Counted from the stretch's first letter, positions 8,370-21,818 are shown. The stretch is DNA of 51,335 nt from an uncultured Prevotella sp. (GCA_944319815.1 CALUEX010000018.1:1-51335); one strand, 5' to 3'. Numbers and translations are program-made. The notes: a model not told the origin generated them from the letters alone.

Positions 8370-11300
8370 TTAATATGCGTTTACGACCGTGACCGGGCCT
8401 AACAGTCCGGCGGGCAACAGTTCCTGTTCGGCGCGGCGGTACTTGCCGTTAGTCCAGATGCCTTCAAACGGTGGTGTGCCTAAGTCGTAGCCTTGCAGGG
8501 CGTTGGCCCATGTGTTCACGACGACGATTTTGAGCGTGTTTGTTCCGCGTTTCACGGCCTTTGTTATGTCAACGGCGAACGGGGCTGTCCATGCCGTGCC
8601 GCAATTCTTACCGTTTACGTAGACGGTTGCCGTGTTGGCCACGGTGCCGAGGTTGAGCATTATTGTGCCCTTTGGTTTGCGTTGCAGGCGGAATGTGGTC
8701 TGGTAAGTGGCGTGGCCGGAGTAGAACTTCACGCTGTTGTCGGCAGACTTGCTCCAGTCAATCAGCGGCGTGGCGTTGATGCGCTTGCCCGTTTCCTCGA
8801 AGGCGATGCTCCACTTGTTCTTGTCGAGCGTGAGCAGCGTGGAGCTTTGCGTGGGCATAGCCGTCAGTTTGGCCGGTACTGCCTTGTCTGACAGGATGTA
8901 GAAGATGGAGCCTCCGACGGGCAGTGTTACGCTTTCACTGGCAGTGTAGACTTTTCCAGTTGCGGCGTCGGCGAGATAGCGGTGTGCCCTTTCTGCCCTG
9001 AACACGGGCGAGAAGGTTACGGCGGAGTCTGTCTGGTTGCTCAGGAAGTAGATGTCTGCATCCTCGGCAGTGCGGTGGGTGAAGTCTATTCCTTCGGGAA
9101 GGTCGGCATCGCGCTTGATGCCGAGGCTTGTCAGGTCGGCTTCCTCCCAAGGCTCTTTCAGCACGGGCACGCCCCATTTCTCGATGGCGTTTATGGTGTT
9201 CCAGCTCGAGACGATGCGTCCCGGGTTCATCTTGCGTGCCTGTGGGATGACGAGGGCGGAGTAAACCATGCCGTTCTGGGTGACGAGCTTGCCGTCCTTT
9301 ACCTGCGACTTGCCTAACACGTCATGGTTGAAGGAGTCGTAACGGTAGCCGCGCAGCGGGTTGACCCAGTGCTCGGCCTTGGTCATGTTGGCCGTGTGGG
9401 TAACTTTCACGGGACTTACCTCAAGCGGTTGGCCTACGTTGGCAAGGCGCTTGCGCTCGCGTTCTTTGGTCGTTTCGCTGTAAAGTCCGGGCAGTGACGT
9501 AACCAAGCGTTCGGGCAGGATTGAGCGCCGGGGGGTCTCGTCGCCAGTGTAGACGGCAAGGTCAACCACGGGCTTGCCGTATTGCAGCAACGACTGGCAG
9601 CGCGAGATGTAGCCGGTGAATGCCGGCATCTCCCTCCACCACGTGTTGTCGCGCTGGAAGAATGTGCCTATTCCGTCGAGTGTCATGCCGGGACGGCGGT
9701 CTGTCCAGGGGTTGTGCGTGTTCACGTGGAACACTATGGCGTTGATGCCCGTGCAGTAATTGCGGTCGAGCAGTGGCTTCAGCAGGGCGAAGTCTTCGTC
9801 CCACGTGCCGCGCACTTCGGTGAAGCCTTCGGCCTGTATGATGTTCTTGCCGTAGATGTGTGCGCCGCTCACGGCGTCGAGCATATCGTTGAGCTTGTCG
9901 TGTGTGGGGCTGTTAAGCCAGAACTCGCCCATCGGGTAGTCGGCGTACTGATAATGAAGTAGGCCGTCGCTGACCATCGTTGGCGCTACGCACTCGGTAG
10001 AGAGCTTGCACCCGTACTGTTTGCCGAGCGTTGCCACTTCGTCAAAGAAAATGTCGTTGATAAGTTCGGCGATGGTCTGGCGTATGTCGCGCAGCACCTT
10101 CTCGGACTCTTCGGAAGTGCCGATGGGCACTCCGGCGTAGAGCGGAAGCCATGGCATAAGGTCGTAACCGCGGCGACGGCGGAACTCGTCGGCAAAGTTG
10201 TCGCTCCAGTTCTGGCTGCCGCATTCCCAGCTGTCAACGTGTATTCTCGTAAGCACTCGCTTAACGATGTCTGCCGGGGCATGGTTGTAGATGTTTGCAA
10301 ACCAGTTGTCAAACTGCTTCTTTATCGCCTCACGTGAGAACTTGTTGCACTCCAGTCCACGTCCTCCTCCGCCCGTGGCGTTGGTGTGTCCAGTCGTGGT
10401 GTGCCCCATGCGCAGGATGTGCCAGCGCCCTTTGGGCAGGTTGATTGTGAACGGCTTGTCAAGAAAATCGGACGAGAGCAACTTGCCCGTGAGGTTGATG
10501 ACCTTGTCCTTTGGTACGCATTCGTTGTCTGCAACGGGGACGTATTCAGACACGCGCCATACCTTTCCCGACTTGCCTTCATATCCGTCAATCACGGGTT
10601 CGGAGCCAAGCACGAGGTTGGCGACCTTCAGCGTGGGCTTCCATTTTGCCGCGTCCATGTCTTCAGAGCCGGGGTCGCTGCCTTCGGGAGTCCAATGGAA
10701 CTTGAAGTAACGTGCCGTCGTTGCTGGTATTGCGTATGTTGCGTAGGCGTCGGTGTTCTGCCAGCCTTGGCGCGCAGGGCTGATTTCGCGTATGAAACGG
10801 TAGTTTACGCCGTCGTCGGAGGCGTAAACTTTATATCTGTGCGCCTGGTAGTTGTTGCCTCCGGTGATGACCTCAACGCTGCGCAGGGTGTATGGCTCGT
10901 CGTATGACATGATGATGTCGCAGGGCTCGGACGAGCGGAACGGGAACTCAACTGACGACTTCGGCTTGCGGTCGTCGGCATATTCGGCAGGGTAGGCAAA
11001 TGCCGTTATGTCCCTGTAATATCCTTCCTTGCCCTCGGGACGGGGCAAGGTTATCTCTTGTTCGCCGCCTGAAACGATGGTGTCAGACCACACTATGCGT
11101 TGCATTGACTCCTCGGGCGTTATCCACGGGCCGCCTCCCAAGGCGAAGCCGTCAGAGAAGTGGATGCCTATTTCGAGGCCGAGCTTGTCGGCGGTGCGGA
11201 ACGCCGTGTCCATGCGTTTCCACCATTCGGGTGACAACTGGCGTGATGTGCCGTTGTATTGCGGCCCGTCGCTAACGTCTTTTATCGGCATAAGGTAACA

Positions 11301-11525
11301 TCCCTTGATGCCAGCGGCGTGCATGGCTTCAAGGTCTAAACGTATGCCTTCGTCCGTAACGCAACCGTACATCCAATACCAGAACGTCCAGGGAGCTGTT
11401 TCTTGTGAGGGTGAATTAAAACGTTTGTACCATTCAGGAGCGTTCTCCTGAATGGTAGTTTGCGCCGTTGCTGGTGCCAGCGTGGCACAGGCAACGAGTA
11501 ATGACATTATCTTCTTCATGGTCAT
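8370..11525 (-). CDS. Secreted alpha-L-rhamnosidase, GH106 family
   Basis: An inverting rhamnosidase for the periplasm. A signal peptide follows the start (KKIMSLLVACATLAPATAQ). The catalytic TIM barrel opens with WTFWYWMYGCVTDEGI and AAGIKGCYLMPIKDV and includes IHVDSWECGSQNW and IIQAEGFTEVRGTW, the acidic blocks expected in GH106; jelly-roll domains follow, and the C-terminal galactose-binding-like domain carries TVYVNGKNCGTAW. At 1051 residues it matches the family size. ATG at 11525 overlaps the stop of the upstream GH2 gene (ATGA), which indicates translational coupling; an ATG two codons later (11519) is an equally good start. Characterised relatives act on rhamnose in rhamnogalacturonan II and I. 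Confidence 0.9.
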   Translation of the reverse strand: MTMKKIMSLLVACATLAPATAQTTIQENAPEWYKRFNSPSQETAPWTFWYWMYGCVTDEGIRLDLEAMHAAGIKGCYLMPIKDVSDGPQYNGTSRQLSPEWWKRMDTAFRTADKLGLEIGIHFSDGFALGGGPWITPEESMQRIVWSDTIVSGGEQEITLPRPEGKEGYYRDITAFAYPAEYADDRKPKSSVEFPFRSSEPCDIIMSYDEPYTLRSVEVITGGNNYQAHRYKVYASDDGVNYRFIREISPARQGWQNTDAYATYAIPATTARYFKFHWTPEGSDPGSEDMDAAKWKPTLKVANLVLGSEPVIDGYEGKSGKVWRVSEYVPVADNECVPKDKVINLTGKLLSSDFLDKPFTINLPKGRWHILRMGHTTTGHTNATGGGGRGLECNKFSREAIKKQFDNWFANIYNHAPADIVKRVLTRIHVDSWECGSQNWSDNFADEFRRRRGYDLMPWLPLYAGVPIGTSEESEKVLRDIRQTIAELINDIFFDEVATLGKQYGCKLSTECVAPTMVSDGLLHYQYADYPMGEFWLNSPTHDKLNDMLDAVSGAHIYGKNIIQAEGFTEVRGTWDEDFALLKPLLDRNYCTGINAIVFHVNTHNPWTDRRPGMTLDGIGTFFQRDNTWWREMPAFTGYISRCQSLLQYGKPVVDLAVYTGDETPRRSILPERLVTSLPGLYSETTKERERKRLANVGQPLEVSPVKVTHTANMTKAEHWVNPLRGYRYDSFNHDVLGKSQVKDGKLVTQNGMVYSALVIPQARKMNPGRIVSSWNTINAIEKWGVPVLKEPWEEADLTSLGIKRDADLPEGIDFTHRTAEDADIYFLSNQTDSAVTFSPVFRAERAHRYLADAATGKVYTASESVTLPVGGSIFYILSDKAVPAKLTAMPTQSSTLLTLDKNKWSIAFEETGKRINATPLIDWSKSADNSVKFYSGHATYQTTFRLQRKPKGTIMLNLGTVANTATVYVNGKNCGTAWTAPFAVDITKAVKRGTNTLKIVVVNTWANALQGYDLGTPPFEGIWTNGKYRRAEQELLPAGLLGPVTVVNAY

Positions 11526-14335
11526 TCAAAGTGTAATGTGACTTCGCCAACGTGTGTTCCGCGTGCCCATACAGGCTGCGCTGACGGTCCGTTGAGGTCG
11601 GTTGTGTTGACCTTGTTGCGAACTGCGGGTATAACCTGCATAAGGCTGATGCCTGTTTCAGGCAGGGTGTAGAGCAGTTGGTCGCGTCCGTCGCGCGGTT
11701 GGAACACTCCTACGTAGTCGTTGTCAGTGTCCGGCTGAATTGTTATAGTGCCGGTATTGGTCTTTAACTTCATCCATTGTACACCGGCAAAGTATCCCTT
11801 GAATTCCGGGTAAGTGAAACTTTCGCCCGGGATGGGGTCGTTGTAGTCGTTGCTCCATATTCCGAGCTGCGGCCCATGCAGGCGGTTCTGCCATACACGG
11901 TAAGGCCCATGGCCGAGCCACTGCTTGCTTTGCACTTCGGATTCGGGCAGGTCAAACTTCACGCCCATAAGGTCTACCACGCCGTTGAATATGTATTTGT
12001 AGACAAGGCGTGCCCCTCCGTCTGGTGCAATGTGCCATTCTACATTCTGGAGTGAGCCAAGGGCGTATTCGGCTGTTACTATGAGAGTGTCGTTTTCGCC
12101 ATCCTTGCTCGTAAGTTTGACGAACTTACCTTGGTCCATGTACTCTGTATAAGTGGTCTTTTTCTTTTCGGCTTCGGGGTCGTCATGGTTGTAGAACTGG
12201 TCGAACGACCTGTCGGAACGGCGGTAAGCGAAGAACTTGGGACCTCCGCTGAACTTGTAGTCACCCTTTGACGTCGTGACACTTGAGAGCGTTCCGTCAG
12301 TAGCCGAGAACGTGTAAGTCACGTTTCCTGCCTTAACTACGTTGTCGCTGAACGTCGGGCGGTTGCCTTTTGCCGTGCCTTCATAAATGTTTTCAGCGTT
12401 CTTCAGCTTGAATACCCACGTGAAAAGCTCGTCGCCATACTGGTCGGTGGCCTTCACGCTAAGTGCGTCGGCATCCGAAGGAGCTGCCGCAATGCTGATA
12501 GTTCCCTTTGAGTCGGGGGCTATGTTTGCGCCGTTGACCGTTCCGCTTTTCACTGTCTTGGTGTCGTCGCCCACATATTTCACGTATGAATAATCAAACT
12601 TGCACTTGTCAAGTGACAGGAAGTTGTAACGGTTCTCGACGTCAAGCGTGCCGTTGAAGTTGGCAGGCATTGACACTTGCACGGGACTCCAGATTTGTTT
12701 TACGGTGTAATAGCTGCCTTCCTTTTCGTGATGAGGCCCTACGATGCCGTCAGCCCCGTAGTTGCCTACATTGTCAATCATGTTGTTAAGGTCGGTGCGC
12801 ACTACTCCTTCGTCTGCGTAAGCCCATATAAACCCACCGGCGCAGCGCGGCCATGAGCGCATCAACTCCCAATAGTCGTAAAGTCCGGCACCTGCTCCGC
12901 CGTCGTAAAGGGCGTGCAGGAACTCCGTAGGCATGAATATTTCAGGCCTGCGCATATACTCTTCGCTTTCGCCGTAAGAACGGTAGTGCATTGTCTCGTA
13001 GCCGCCGTAGTTGCCTTGTGGATGAAGGACTGGACGCTTCTGTATGTCCCATTTATGGAACTCTCCGTCCAGTTCGGTGTTCCATCCCTTCTCGTTTCCG
13101 TTGCTCCACCATATCACGCAGGGGTGGTTAACGTCGCGGATGACCATTTCCTTGATGAGTTTCTGGCCGTTGATGGTCTCGTGGTGACCGTGCCATCCGC
13201 TCAGTTCACTCATCACGTAGAGGCCGAGACTGTCGCAAGCGTCATAAAATTCCGGGTCGGCAGGATAGTGCGAGAGGCGCACCGAGTTCATGTTCATGCT
13301 CTTGATAAGCTCCACGTCGGCGATATTCAACTGCTTGTTGAGCGTTCGTCCGCTTTCAGGCCAGAAGCTGTGGCGGTTCACTCCGCGTATGTTTACCTTC
13401 TTGCCGTTGATGTAGAGGCCGTCTCCGGCACGTGTCTCGATGGTGCGGAAGCCGAACTTGTCTTTCTCTATGTGCAGCGTCTTGCCGTCGGCGTCAACCA
13501 GGGCGAACTCCACTTGGTAGCGGTTGGGCGTCTCGGCAGTCCACAGCTTGGGGTTGCTCACGTTGAAAGACACGTCGGCATGGTCGCTGCCAGTCCTCAC
13601 GTTGGTGGTGTTCTCGGCCACTTTCTTGCCGTCCATATCGCTGATAGTGGTGCGCACCTTTGCCCCTTCGAGCGTATGGTTGAGCAATACGTAGGCGTTG
13701 AACGACCCGTCGGCCTTGGCGTCAATGGCCGTGCGCTCGATGTTTATGGCAGGTTTGCAGACGATGAACACCGGGCGGAATATGCCGCCGAAGTTCCAGT
13801 AGTCGGCACGGCGCTCTGCAAGGTTGACGCCAGCGTTGGCACTTTCCTTGCTAACGGTTACTTCGAGCAGGTTTTTCTTGTCGCCGAAGAACACGCGGTC
13901 GGTCACGTCGTAGGTTATGCGGTAGAACGCTCCTTGGTGCAGGTCGCCGGCCTTACGCTTGTTAATCATCACCTGCGTGTCGGTCATGGAGCCTTCGAAT
14001 ACGAGGTCGATGTGGTGGTTGGCCCATTCTTCGGGCAGCGTAAACTCGTATTTGTACATTCCCTTCTCGTCGGCAACGCCGTCAGGGAAAGCCTTGCCGT
14101 AGAACTTCATGCCATACTGGTAAGTGCCGAAGCCTTGCAGCTCCCAGCACGACGGCACGCCGATTTTTGTCCACTTGCCGGAGTTGTTGCCGCCGGTACA
14201 GTAAAAGTCCCACTGCACCATGTCGTCACTGCCGCGTCCGCTGAGGTATTGGCGTTGCGTGTAGACGCTGCCCTGGGCGTAAGCCCCTGACACGGCCGAC
14301 GTTAATAATAACGTTGAAATCAATAACTTTCTCAT
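11522..14335 (-). CDS. Secreted glycoside hydrolase family 2 enzyme (beta-galactosidase-like)
   Basis: Signal peptide 1-20 (LLISTLLLTSAVSGAYA). Sugar-binding jelly-roll (about 40-195), Ig-like domain (200-300), TIM barrel from about 300 (NIRGVNRHSFWPESGR), then two C-terminal beta-domains including a Bgal_small-like end. The acid/base is Glu415 in SNGNEKGW and the likely nucleophile is Glu471 in MPTEFLHAL. The SNGNEKGW and TEFLHA variants depart from the LacZ text (SLGNESG, SEYAHAM), so the substrate may not be plain beta-galactose; beta-galacturonide or alpha-L-arabinopyranoside are alternatives known in this family. It is coupled to GH106 by a 4-bp overlap and follows the second GH2 gene by 51 bp. 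Confidence 0.85.
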   Translation of the reverse strand: MRKLLISTLLLTSAVSGAYAQGSVYTQRQYLSGRGSDDMVQWDFYCTGGNNSGKWTKIGVPSCWELQGFGTYQYGMKFYGKAFPDGVADEKGMYKYEFTLPEEWANHHIDLVFEGSMTDTQVMINKRKAGDLHQGAFYRITYDVTDRVFFGDKKNLLEVTVSKESANAGVNLAERRADYWNFGGIFRPVFIVCKPAINIERTAIDAKADGSFNAYVLLNHTLEGAKVRTTISDMDGKKVAENTTNVRTGSDHADVSFNVSNPKLWTAETPNRYQVEFALVDADGKTLHIEKDKFGFRTIETRAGDGLYINGKKVNIRGVNRHSFWPESGRTLNKQLNIADVELIKSMNMNSVRLSHYPADPEFYDACDSLGLYVMSELSGWHGHHETINGQKLIKEMVIRDVNHPCVIWWSNGNEKGWNTELDGEFHKWDIQKRPVLHPQGNYGGYETMHYRSYGESEEYMRRPEIFMPTEFLHALYDGGAGAGLYDYWELMRSWPRCAGGFIWAYADEGVVRTDLNNMIDNVGNYGADGIVGPHHEKEGSYYTVKQIWSPVQVSMPANFNGTLDVENRYNFLSLDKCKFDYSYVKYVGDDTKTVKSGTVNGANIAPDSKGTISIAAAPSDADALSVKATDQYGDELFTWVFKLKNAENIYEGTAKGNRPTFSDNVVKAGNVTYTFSATDGTLSSVTTSKGDYKFSGGPKFFAYRRSDRSFDQFYNHDDPEAEKKKTTYTEYMDQGKFVKLTSKDGENDTLIVTAEYALGSLQNVEWHIAPDGGARLVYKYIFNGVVDLMGVKFDLPESEVQSKQWLGHGPYRVWQNRLHGPQLGIWSNDYNDPIPGESFTYPEFKGYFAGVQWMKLKTNTGTITIQPDTDNDYVGVFQPRDGRDQLLYTLPETGISLMQVIPAVRNKVNTTDLNGPSAQPVWARGTHVGEVTLHFE

Positions 14336-14386
14336 ATTATTCTTGTTTTTATATTTTTATGTCGTTTATTCGAAGTCCCATGTGTC

Positions 14387-17506
<3,120 letters not shown>

Positions 17507-17550
17507 TTACGTTATATGTCTCTTGCTCCATGGCGTTACGCCCTGTTGCA

Positions 17551-17635
17551 TGAAAGGTGGCAAAACGCGCTGCAAAAGGCGGTCTTTTATACGGCGAAAG
17601 GTGGCCTTTTGCATGATAAAAGACCGCCTTTTGCA
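17551..17635. repeat. 22-bp-period palindromic array, copy B
   Basis: Units at 17561-17582, 17583-17604 and 17605-17626 with partial units at both ends. TGCAAAAGGCGGTCTTTTAT (17571-17590) pairs perfectly over 20 bp with its reverse complement at 17616-17635, enclosing a further unit. It starts about 20 nt after the stop of the fusion gene and precedes lacZ. Confidence 0.85.
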
Positions 17636-17655
17636 ATGCGTTGAGTGTCAGTGCT

Positions 17656-20600
17656 TTATTCAATCGTCAGCTTGTCGAACAGCATCTTGTCAATTCCTTC
17701 GCCGCTAAGCGTCACGATGTAGCTGCCCGCATTGATTTGCGAGCCTGTCGTTATGCTGGTGTTGCGGCGCTTGGTCTTCTTCTCCGGAGTCTTGACGAAG
17801 GTGATGTCGTCTTCCTTGTAGACAACCCCGTTCAGGTCGGTAATCTTCACGTGCAGCGTCCTTTCGGCTTCCGGGTTGTAGTAGCGGAAACGTATGGCGT
17901 AGACACTGGCCACGCCGACGTTGAAGTTCCACGTCATCGTGCCGTCCTTTATCATGCCGTCAACGCTTATGCCGCCAGTGTTGCGGGGCGGCAGCAGGCT
18001 GTCGGGCATCTGCACGAGGATGTCCTTGTCAAAGTTCTTCCACAAGTCGGGGTCTTCTATTTCGGGATAGTCGGCAGCGGCAGTCGAGTCTTTCGAGGCG
18101 ATGGCTATGGCCGAGATGATGGCTTGTCCGGCATTGACCTTGGGGAAGTTTATTTTGAGCCTGTTGCCCGGCACGTGTACGTCCAGCACTCGCTTGTAGG
18201 GCTTTGCGTAGCGCGCTTGCGCCCAAATGTCAAGGTCGTGGATGTATGTGCTGTCGTTGATGGCCACGTCAAAGAGGCGCAGGCCTTCATAGTCGGTCTT
18301 CTCGCTCTGGCCGGGGCCGTACCAAGGCTCGATGAAGTAAAGCTCGACGCGGTAGTCGCCGGGGCGCACGGGGAACGAGTAGAACAGCTCGTGGCGGCCG
18401 AAGCGTGACGTGCGGAACAGCGGCGATACGGGCAACAGCTGGTTTGACGTCTGGCTGGCTTGGAACGGGCTCGTCTCCTTTGGGAACTTGTCGCCCCACG
18501 AGCGCGACCACTTGCGGTTGTCTTGCGTCCACTCCGTAGCCCAGATGTCGGTGTAGGTGTCGCCTCCGCAGTTGATGTTGTACAGGTAGAAATAGCCGTC
18601 GGCCGGCTTCAGTATGTCTTCGTCCCAGCTGCGGAACGAGGGCATCGCCAGCGTGTCTGACGCCGCCACTTTGCCGTTATGGTAAGCCGTGGCTATGAGC
18701 AAGTCGCCTTTTAGTTCGGGGTCTTGCCATTTGAAGAGCGTCGTACTGTCGTCCCTGGTCTTCTGTTCTTTCCACCATCCGCAGCTTAAGGCCACAGAGT
18801 CGCAGTTGCTGTAGACGCGGATTTCCTCTGGGATGTCGATGAGTGACGAGTCAATAACATTGTTTGCCTTGTTCGCTTGCTTGCGCATGAACTTCTCAAC
18901 GTCGAACGGCACTATGTAGACCATTTGCTCTTCGTCTTTCGGAGTGTAGCGCGACTTGTACATATAGAAGGCGTCGTTGGGTTGCTCCCATGCCGTGAAG
19001 ATGCCCTTGTGGTTGAACGGGCCGACCTTGTCGATGCGCCTCAGGCCTTCGTCTGCCTGGCGGCGACCCGGGTTGTCGTGGCTTTGCAGTATCCAGAGGA
19101 ACTGGCCGCACACGCTGTCTTTTACGCTCTCGGCCAGTTGGGCCTTGCGTTCGAGTATGTCGCAATGCTTTTCCTCTGTGTAGCGTTCACCCGTATGGTT
19201 GCCCAAGGTGCGCCATGCTCCGTATTCTCCGTTGAGCAACTGGTCTGGGCGTTTCAGTTCGTTGGCGTAGTTCTCGAGTTTTCCGCCGTATGTTCCGCTC
19301 CAGTTCTGCACCACGTTCCAGTCTGCCCCGTCGCCTCCGTTGCAGGTCGTCACCAGTCGCATGGTCTCGCACATCGGGTCGAGCGACTTGATGATGTCGG
19401 TGCATTCCTTTGCGAAGTCGGCCGGGAGGGTGCTCTCGTTTTGCAGTCCCCATAGTATAATAGAGGGCGAATTGCGGCGTTCCTTGACCCATTGCACCAA
19501 GTGGCGCTTGAAGCTCTCGCGGAACTGTGGCGTGTCATACCATATATGGGCCGAGAACTGCGGCCACCACAACAGGCCTTCCTTGTCTATCAGGTCTTTG
19601 TAACGCAGGTTGTGGGGCTGGTGGGCGTCACGGAATGCGTTGAAACCGGCATCCTTCACTTCCTTTATTCGTGCATCAATCTGCGCGTCGGAGAAGGCAT
19701 GGCTTTGGCCGAATTCGTGCTCGTATTCGCACACTCCGTTGATGAATATAGGCTTGCCGTTCATGTAGAAGCGTTGGTCGCCGTCGTTCCTGTTGAGCGG
19801 CCAGCTTGACGTGCGCACGCCAAACGGCGTGGCAAGGTCGTCCGTTGCCTTGTTGTTGCGCTTGATTATGGTGTTAAGCGTGTAGAGGTATGGGTCGTCG
19901 GGACTCCAGCGGCGTGCGTCTTTTATGGCCGACGACTGCCTTATCACTTTTGTTTCGCCTGGCTTGATGGTGATGTTGTCGGTCAGTCGTATTACTTGTT
20001 TGCCGCCCTTGTCGCATATTTTGCTTATTACGCTGACTGTGTCCACGGCATCGCCGTAGTTCTTCACTTCCGTTTCAATGAACAGGCTGTCGGCTGCGGC
20101 GTTGTTCCAGATGTGAGTACCGAAGGGTTCAATTCTTGTCTTGTCGGTGATTTCGAACACTACTGGACGGTAAATGCCGAAAGGTTGCGAGCCTTCGCTG
20201 AACCCCCACTCGGAGCTGCAGCCGCCGCACACCCATGGCATATCGGTTATTCCCTTCGGATGTGACACCCTTACGCTAAGCAGGTTCTCGCCGCCCTTGC
20301 GCACGAACTTGGTTATGTCGATGGTCTTTGTCGTGCGCCCAATGTCGTAACGGCCGATGCGCTTGCCGTTGAGCATCACTTCTGCGTATGTGCCAACGCC
20401 CTCGAAGCGGATGAAATACTGCTTACCCTCCATGTTGGGCACGGTAAACGTCTTTTCAAAAGTGGCCCTGCCGTGCAGGTTGCCGTGTATCTTTTGCAAA
20501 GCACCGTAGTAGTCGTCGAGGTTGTAGGGTATGTCTCTCGTGAACGTCTTGCGGTCGAACGTTATTTTCCAGTCATCGTTCAGCGATGCCGTGAAGCGTT

Positions 20601-21765
20601 TGCCCGTGGCGTTCGGGGTGGGGAAGTTCACCTCGCTCTTGCCCATAGGCTTGCTCGTGGCTACGGCAATGCCGCGCTGGTCGTGGTTGTTTACGGCGCA
20701 ATAGAAGTGGTACACCACTCCGTTATGGTATATAACGCAGCTCTTGTGGGCGAACATCTCGTCGTAAGGTTTCGACGGAATGATGAGGTCTTCGCCCTGC
20801 CAGTCAGTCCAATGTATGAGGTCGTAGCTGGCGGCGAAGGTGTTGAAGGCGTTATATTCGCGTGTGGGGTTGAACGCCGAGAAGTAGAACATCACGTACA
20901 GGTTGCCCATCTTTACTATTTGTGCGTCGCCCGTTATGGTGCCGTCGCTGTCGTGGGCGAATACGGGGTTGCCCTTGTAACGGCGCCATTTCTTCATGTC
21001 GTTCGAGAAGGCGATGCCGACGCGCTCGCCCTTCGGGTGTGTCTCGTCCTTTCCTCCGGCGTTGTAGAACATCATGAACTGGTATCCGAACATCTTTTTG
21101 TCTACCATGTAGACGGTGCTCTTGTACTGGGTCATCTGTTCCCACCACTGCGCGTTCTTGTCGTTATACGACAGGATTGGCTTCTTGTAGGTCTCCCACT
21201 GGTGTGGCTTAGTGACGTCTCCGTCGGTGGATGCAAGCCCGATGCTCAACGGTGCGTTTACGGCTTCGTAGCCGGTGCCCGCCCCGCCGATGTAGGTCAT
21301 CCAGTAACGGTCCTTGAACTTCTGTATGTTGTAGCTTCCGCCCCATTCGTAATCAATCAGCGCAGGGAAGCCGCCGCGCTGGTTCATGTCCCAACCCTCG
21401 TTGCCGAAGGCGAGGACGCGCCCCAAGGTTTCCCAATGCAGCAGGTCGTCGCTCTTGGCGAGCCATGTCTCGTATCCGCGCCCGTTGGTGCCGTTGGAGC
21501 CGTTGTAGCATACGTAAGTCATGTACCATGTGTCGCCTTTGCGGAACACAGTGGGGCAGTCTATTTTGCGGTTGTTGCTTTCAGGGGCTACAACCAATCC
21601 GTATTTATAGGGGGTTCTTGCAGCCTCGTACACTTTGCGCATTTCCTGTTGGCTCACTACCGTCTGCACCGTCGGTTGTGCCTTGGCACGGCGGCGGTTC
21701 CTGCTTTGCGCTTGTGAGTCGCTCGCGATTAGTAGCAATAGGATGAAGATTATGTTTCTAACCAT
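17656..21765 (-). CDS. Multidomain secreted enzyme: N-terminal five-bladed propeller (GH137/GH43-like) + GH2 + malectin-like domain
   Basis: Signal peptide 1-20. Residues about 45-375 form a five-bladed beta-propeller with repeated strands such as DTWYMTYVCYNG, RYWMTYIGGAG, YQFMMFYNAGG and LYVMFYFSAF, the fold of GH43/GH32/GH137. Residues about 390-950 are a complete GH2 module: acid/base Glu777 in LWGLQNEST, nucleophile candidate Glu847 in LLNGEYGAW. About 1110-1250 is a malectin-like domain (FPVRPGDYRVELYFIEPWYG), and a beta-domain ends the protein. In B. thetaiotaomicron the protein BT0996 joins GH137 (beta-L-arabinofuranosidase) with GH2 (beta-glucuronidase) for rhamnogalacturonan II; the similar layout, and a GH138-like neighbour as there, suggest a counterpart. 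A GH43-type specificity for the propeller cannot be excluded. Confidence 0.72.
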   Translation of the reverse strand: MVRNIIFILLLLIASDSQAQSRNRRRAKAQPTVQTVVSQQEMRKVYEAARTPYKYGLVVAPESNNRKIDCPTVFRKGDTWYMTYVCYNGSNGTNGRGYETWLAKSDDLLHWETLGRVLAFGNEGWDMNQRGGFPALIDYEWGGSYNIQKFKDRYWMTYIGGAGTGYEAVNAPLSIGLASTDGDVTKPHQWETYKKPILSYNDKNAQWWEQMTQYKSTVYMVDKKMFGYQFMMFYNAGGKDETHPKGERVGIAFSNDMKKWRRYKGNPVFAHDSDGTITGDAQIVKMGNLYVMFYFSAFNPTREYNAFNTFAASYDLIHWTDWQGEDLIIPSKPYDEMFAHKSCVIYHNGVVYHFYCAVNNHDQRGIAVATSKPMGKSEVNFPTPNATGKRFTASLNDDWKITFDRKTFTRDIPYNLDDYYGALQKIHGNLHGRATFEKTFTVPNMEGKQYFIRFEGVGTYAEVMLNGKRIGRYDIGRTTKTIDITKFVRKGGENLLSVRVSHPKGITDMPWVCGGCSSEWGFSEGSQPFGIYRPVVFEITDKTRIEPFGTHIWNNAAADSLFIETEVKNYGDAVDTVSVISKICDKGGKQVIRLTDNITIKPGETKVIRQSSAIKDARRWSPDDPYLYTLNTIIKRNNKATDDLATPFGVRTSSWPLNRNDGDQRFYMNGKPIFINGVCEYEHEFGQSHAFSDAQIDARIKEVKDAGFNAFRDAHQPHNLRYKDLIDKEGLLWWPQFSAHIWYDTPQFRESFKRHLVQWVKERRNSPSIILWGLQNESTLPADFAKECTDIIKSLDPMCETMRLVTTCNGGDGADWNVVQNWSGTYGGKLENYANELKRPDQLLNGEYGAWRTLGNHTGERYTEEKHCDILERKAQLAESVKDSVCGQFLWILQSHDNPGRRQADEGLRRIDKVGPFNHKGIFTAWEQPNDAFYMYKSRYTPKDEEQMVYIVPFDVEKFMRKQANKANNVIDSSLIDIPEEIRVYSNCDSVALSCGWWKEQKTRDDSTTLFKWQDPELKGDLLIATAYHNGKVAASDTLAMPSFRSWDEDILKPADGYFYLYNINCGGDTYTDIWATEWTQDNRKWSRSWGDKFPKETSPFQASQTSNQLLPVSPLFRTSRFGRHELFYSFPVRPGDYRVELYFIEPWYGPGQSEKTDYEGLRLFDVAINDSTYIHDLDIWAQARYAKPYKRVLDVHVPGNRLKINFPKVNAGQAIISAIAIASKDSTAAADYPEIEDPDLWKNFDKDILVQMPDSLLPPRNTGGISVDGMIKDGTMTWNFNVGVASVYAIRFRYYNPEAERTLHVKITDLNGVVYKEDDITFVKTPEKKTKRRNTSITTGSQINAGSYIVTLSGEGIDKMLFDKLTIE

Positions 21766-21818
21766 TTCTTGTGTGATATTGGCGTTTGTCAGATATGTTT
21801 CGCCTCGTTTTCGCCGAG

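Noticed and set aside
12914-14290. Long plus-strand reading frame (458 codons) opposite the GH2 gene
   Set aside because: It mirrors the GH2 frame, gives a Val/His/Ala-rich product without domains, and arises from codon bias of the real gene.
17551-17635. Plain rho-independent terminators as the explanation of the palindromic arrays
   Set aside because: No U-run follows the stems on the transcribed strand, there are several units per site, and one copy lies in a leader before a start codon.
20473-21717. Long plus-strand frame opposite the propeller domain
   Set aside because: Same antisense artefact; the minus-strand frame has clear domains and a signal peptide.
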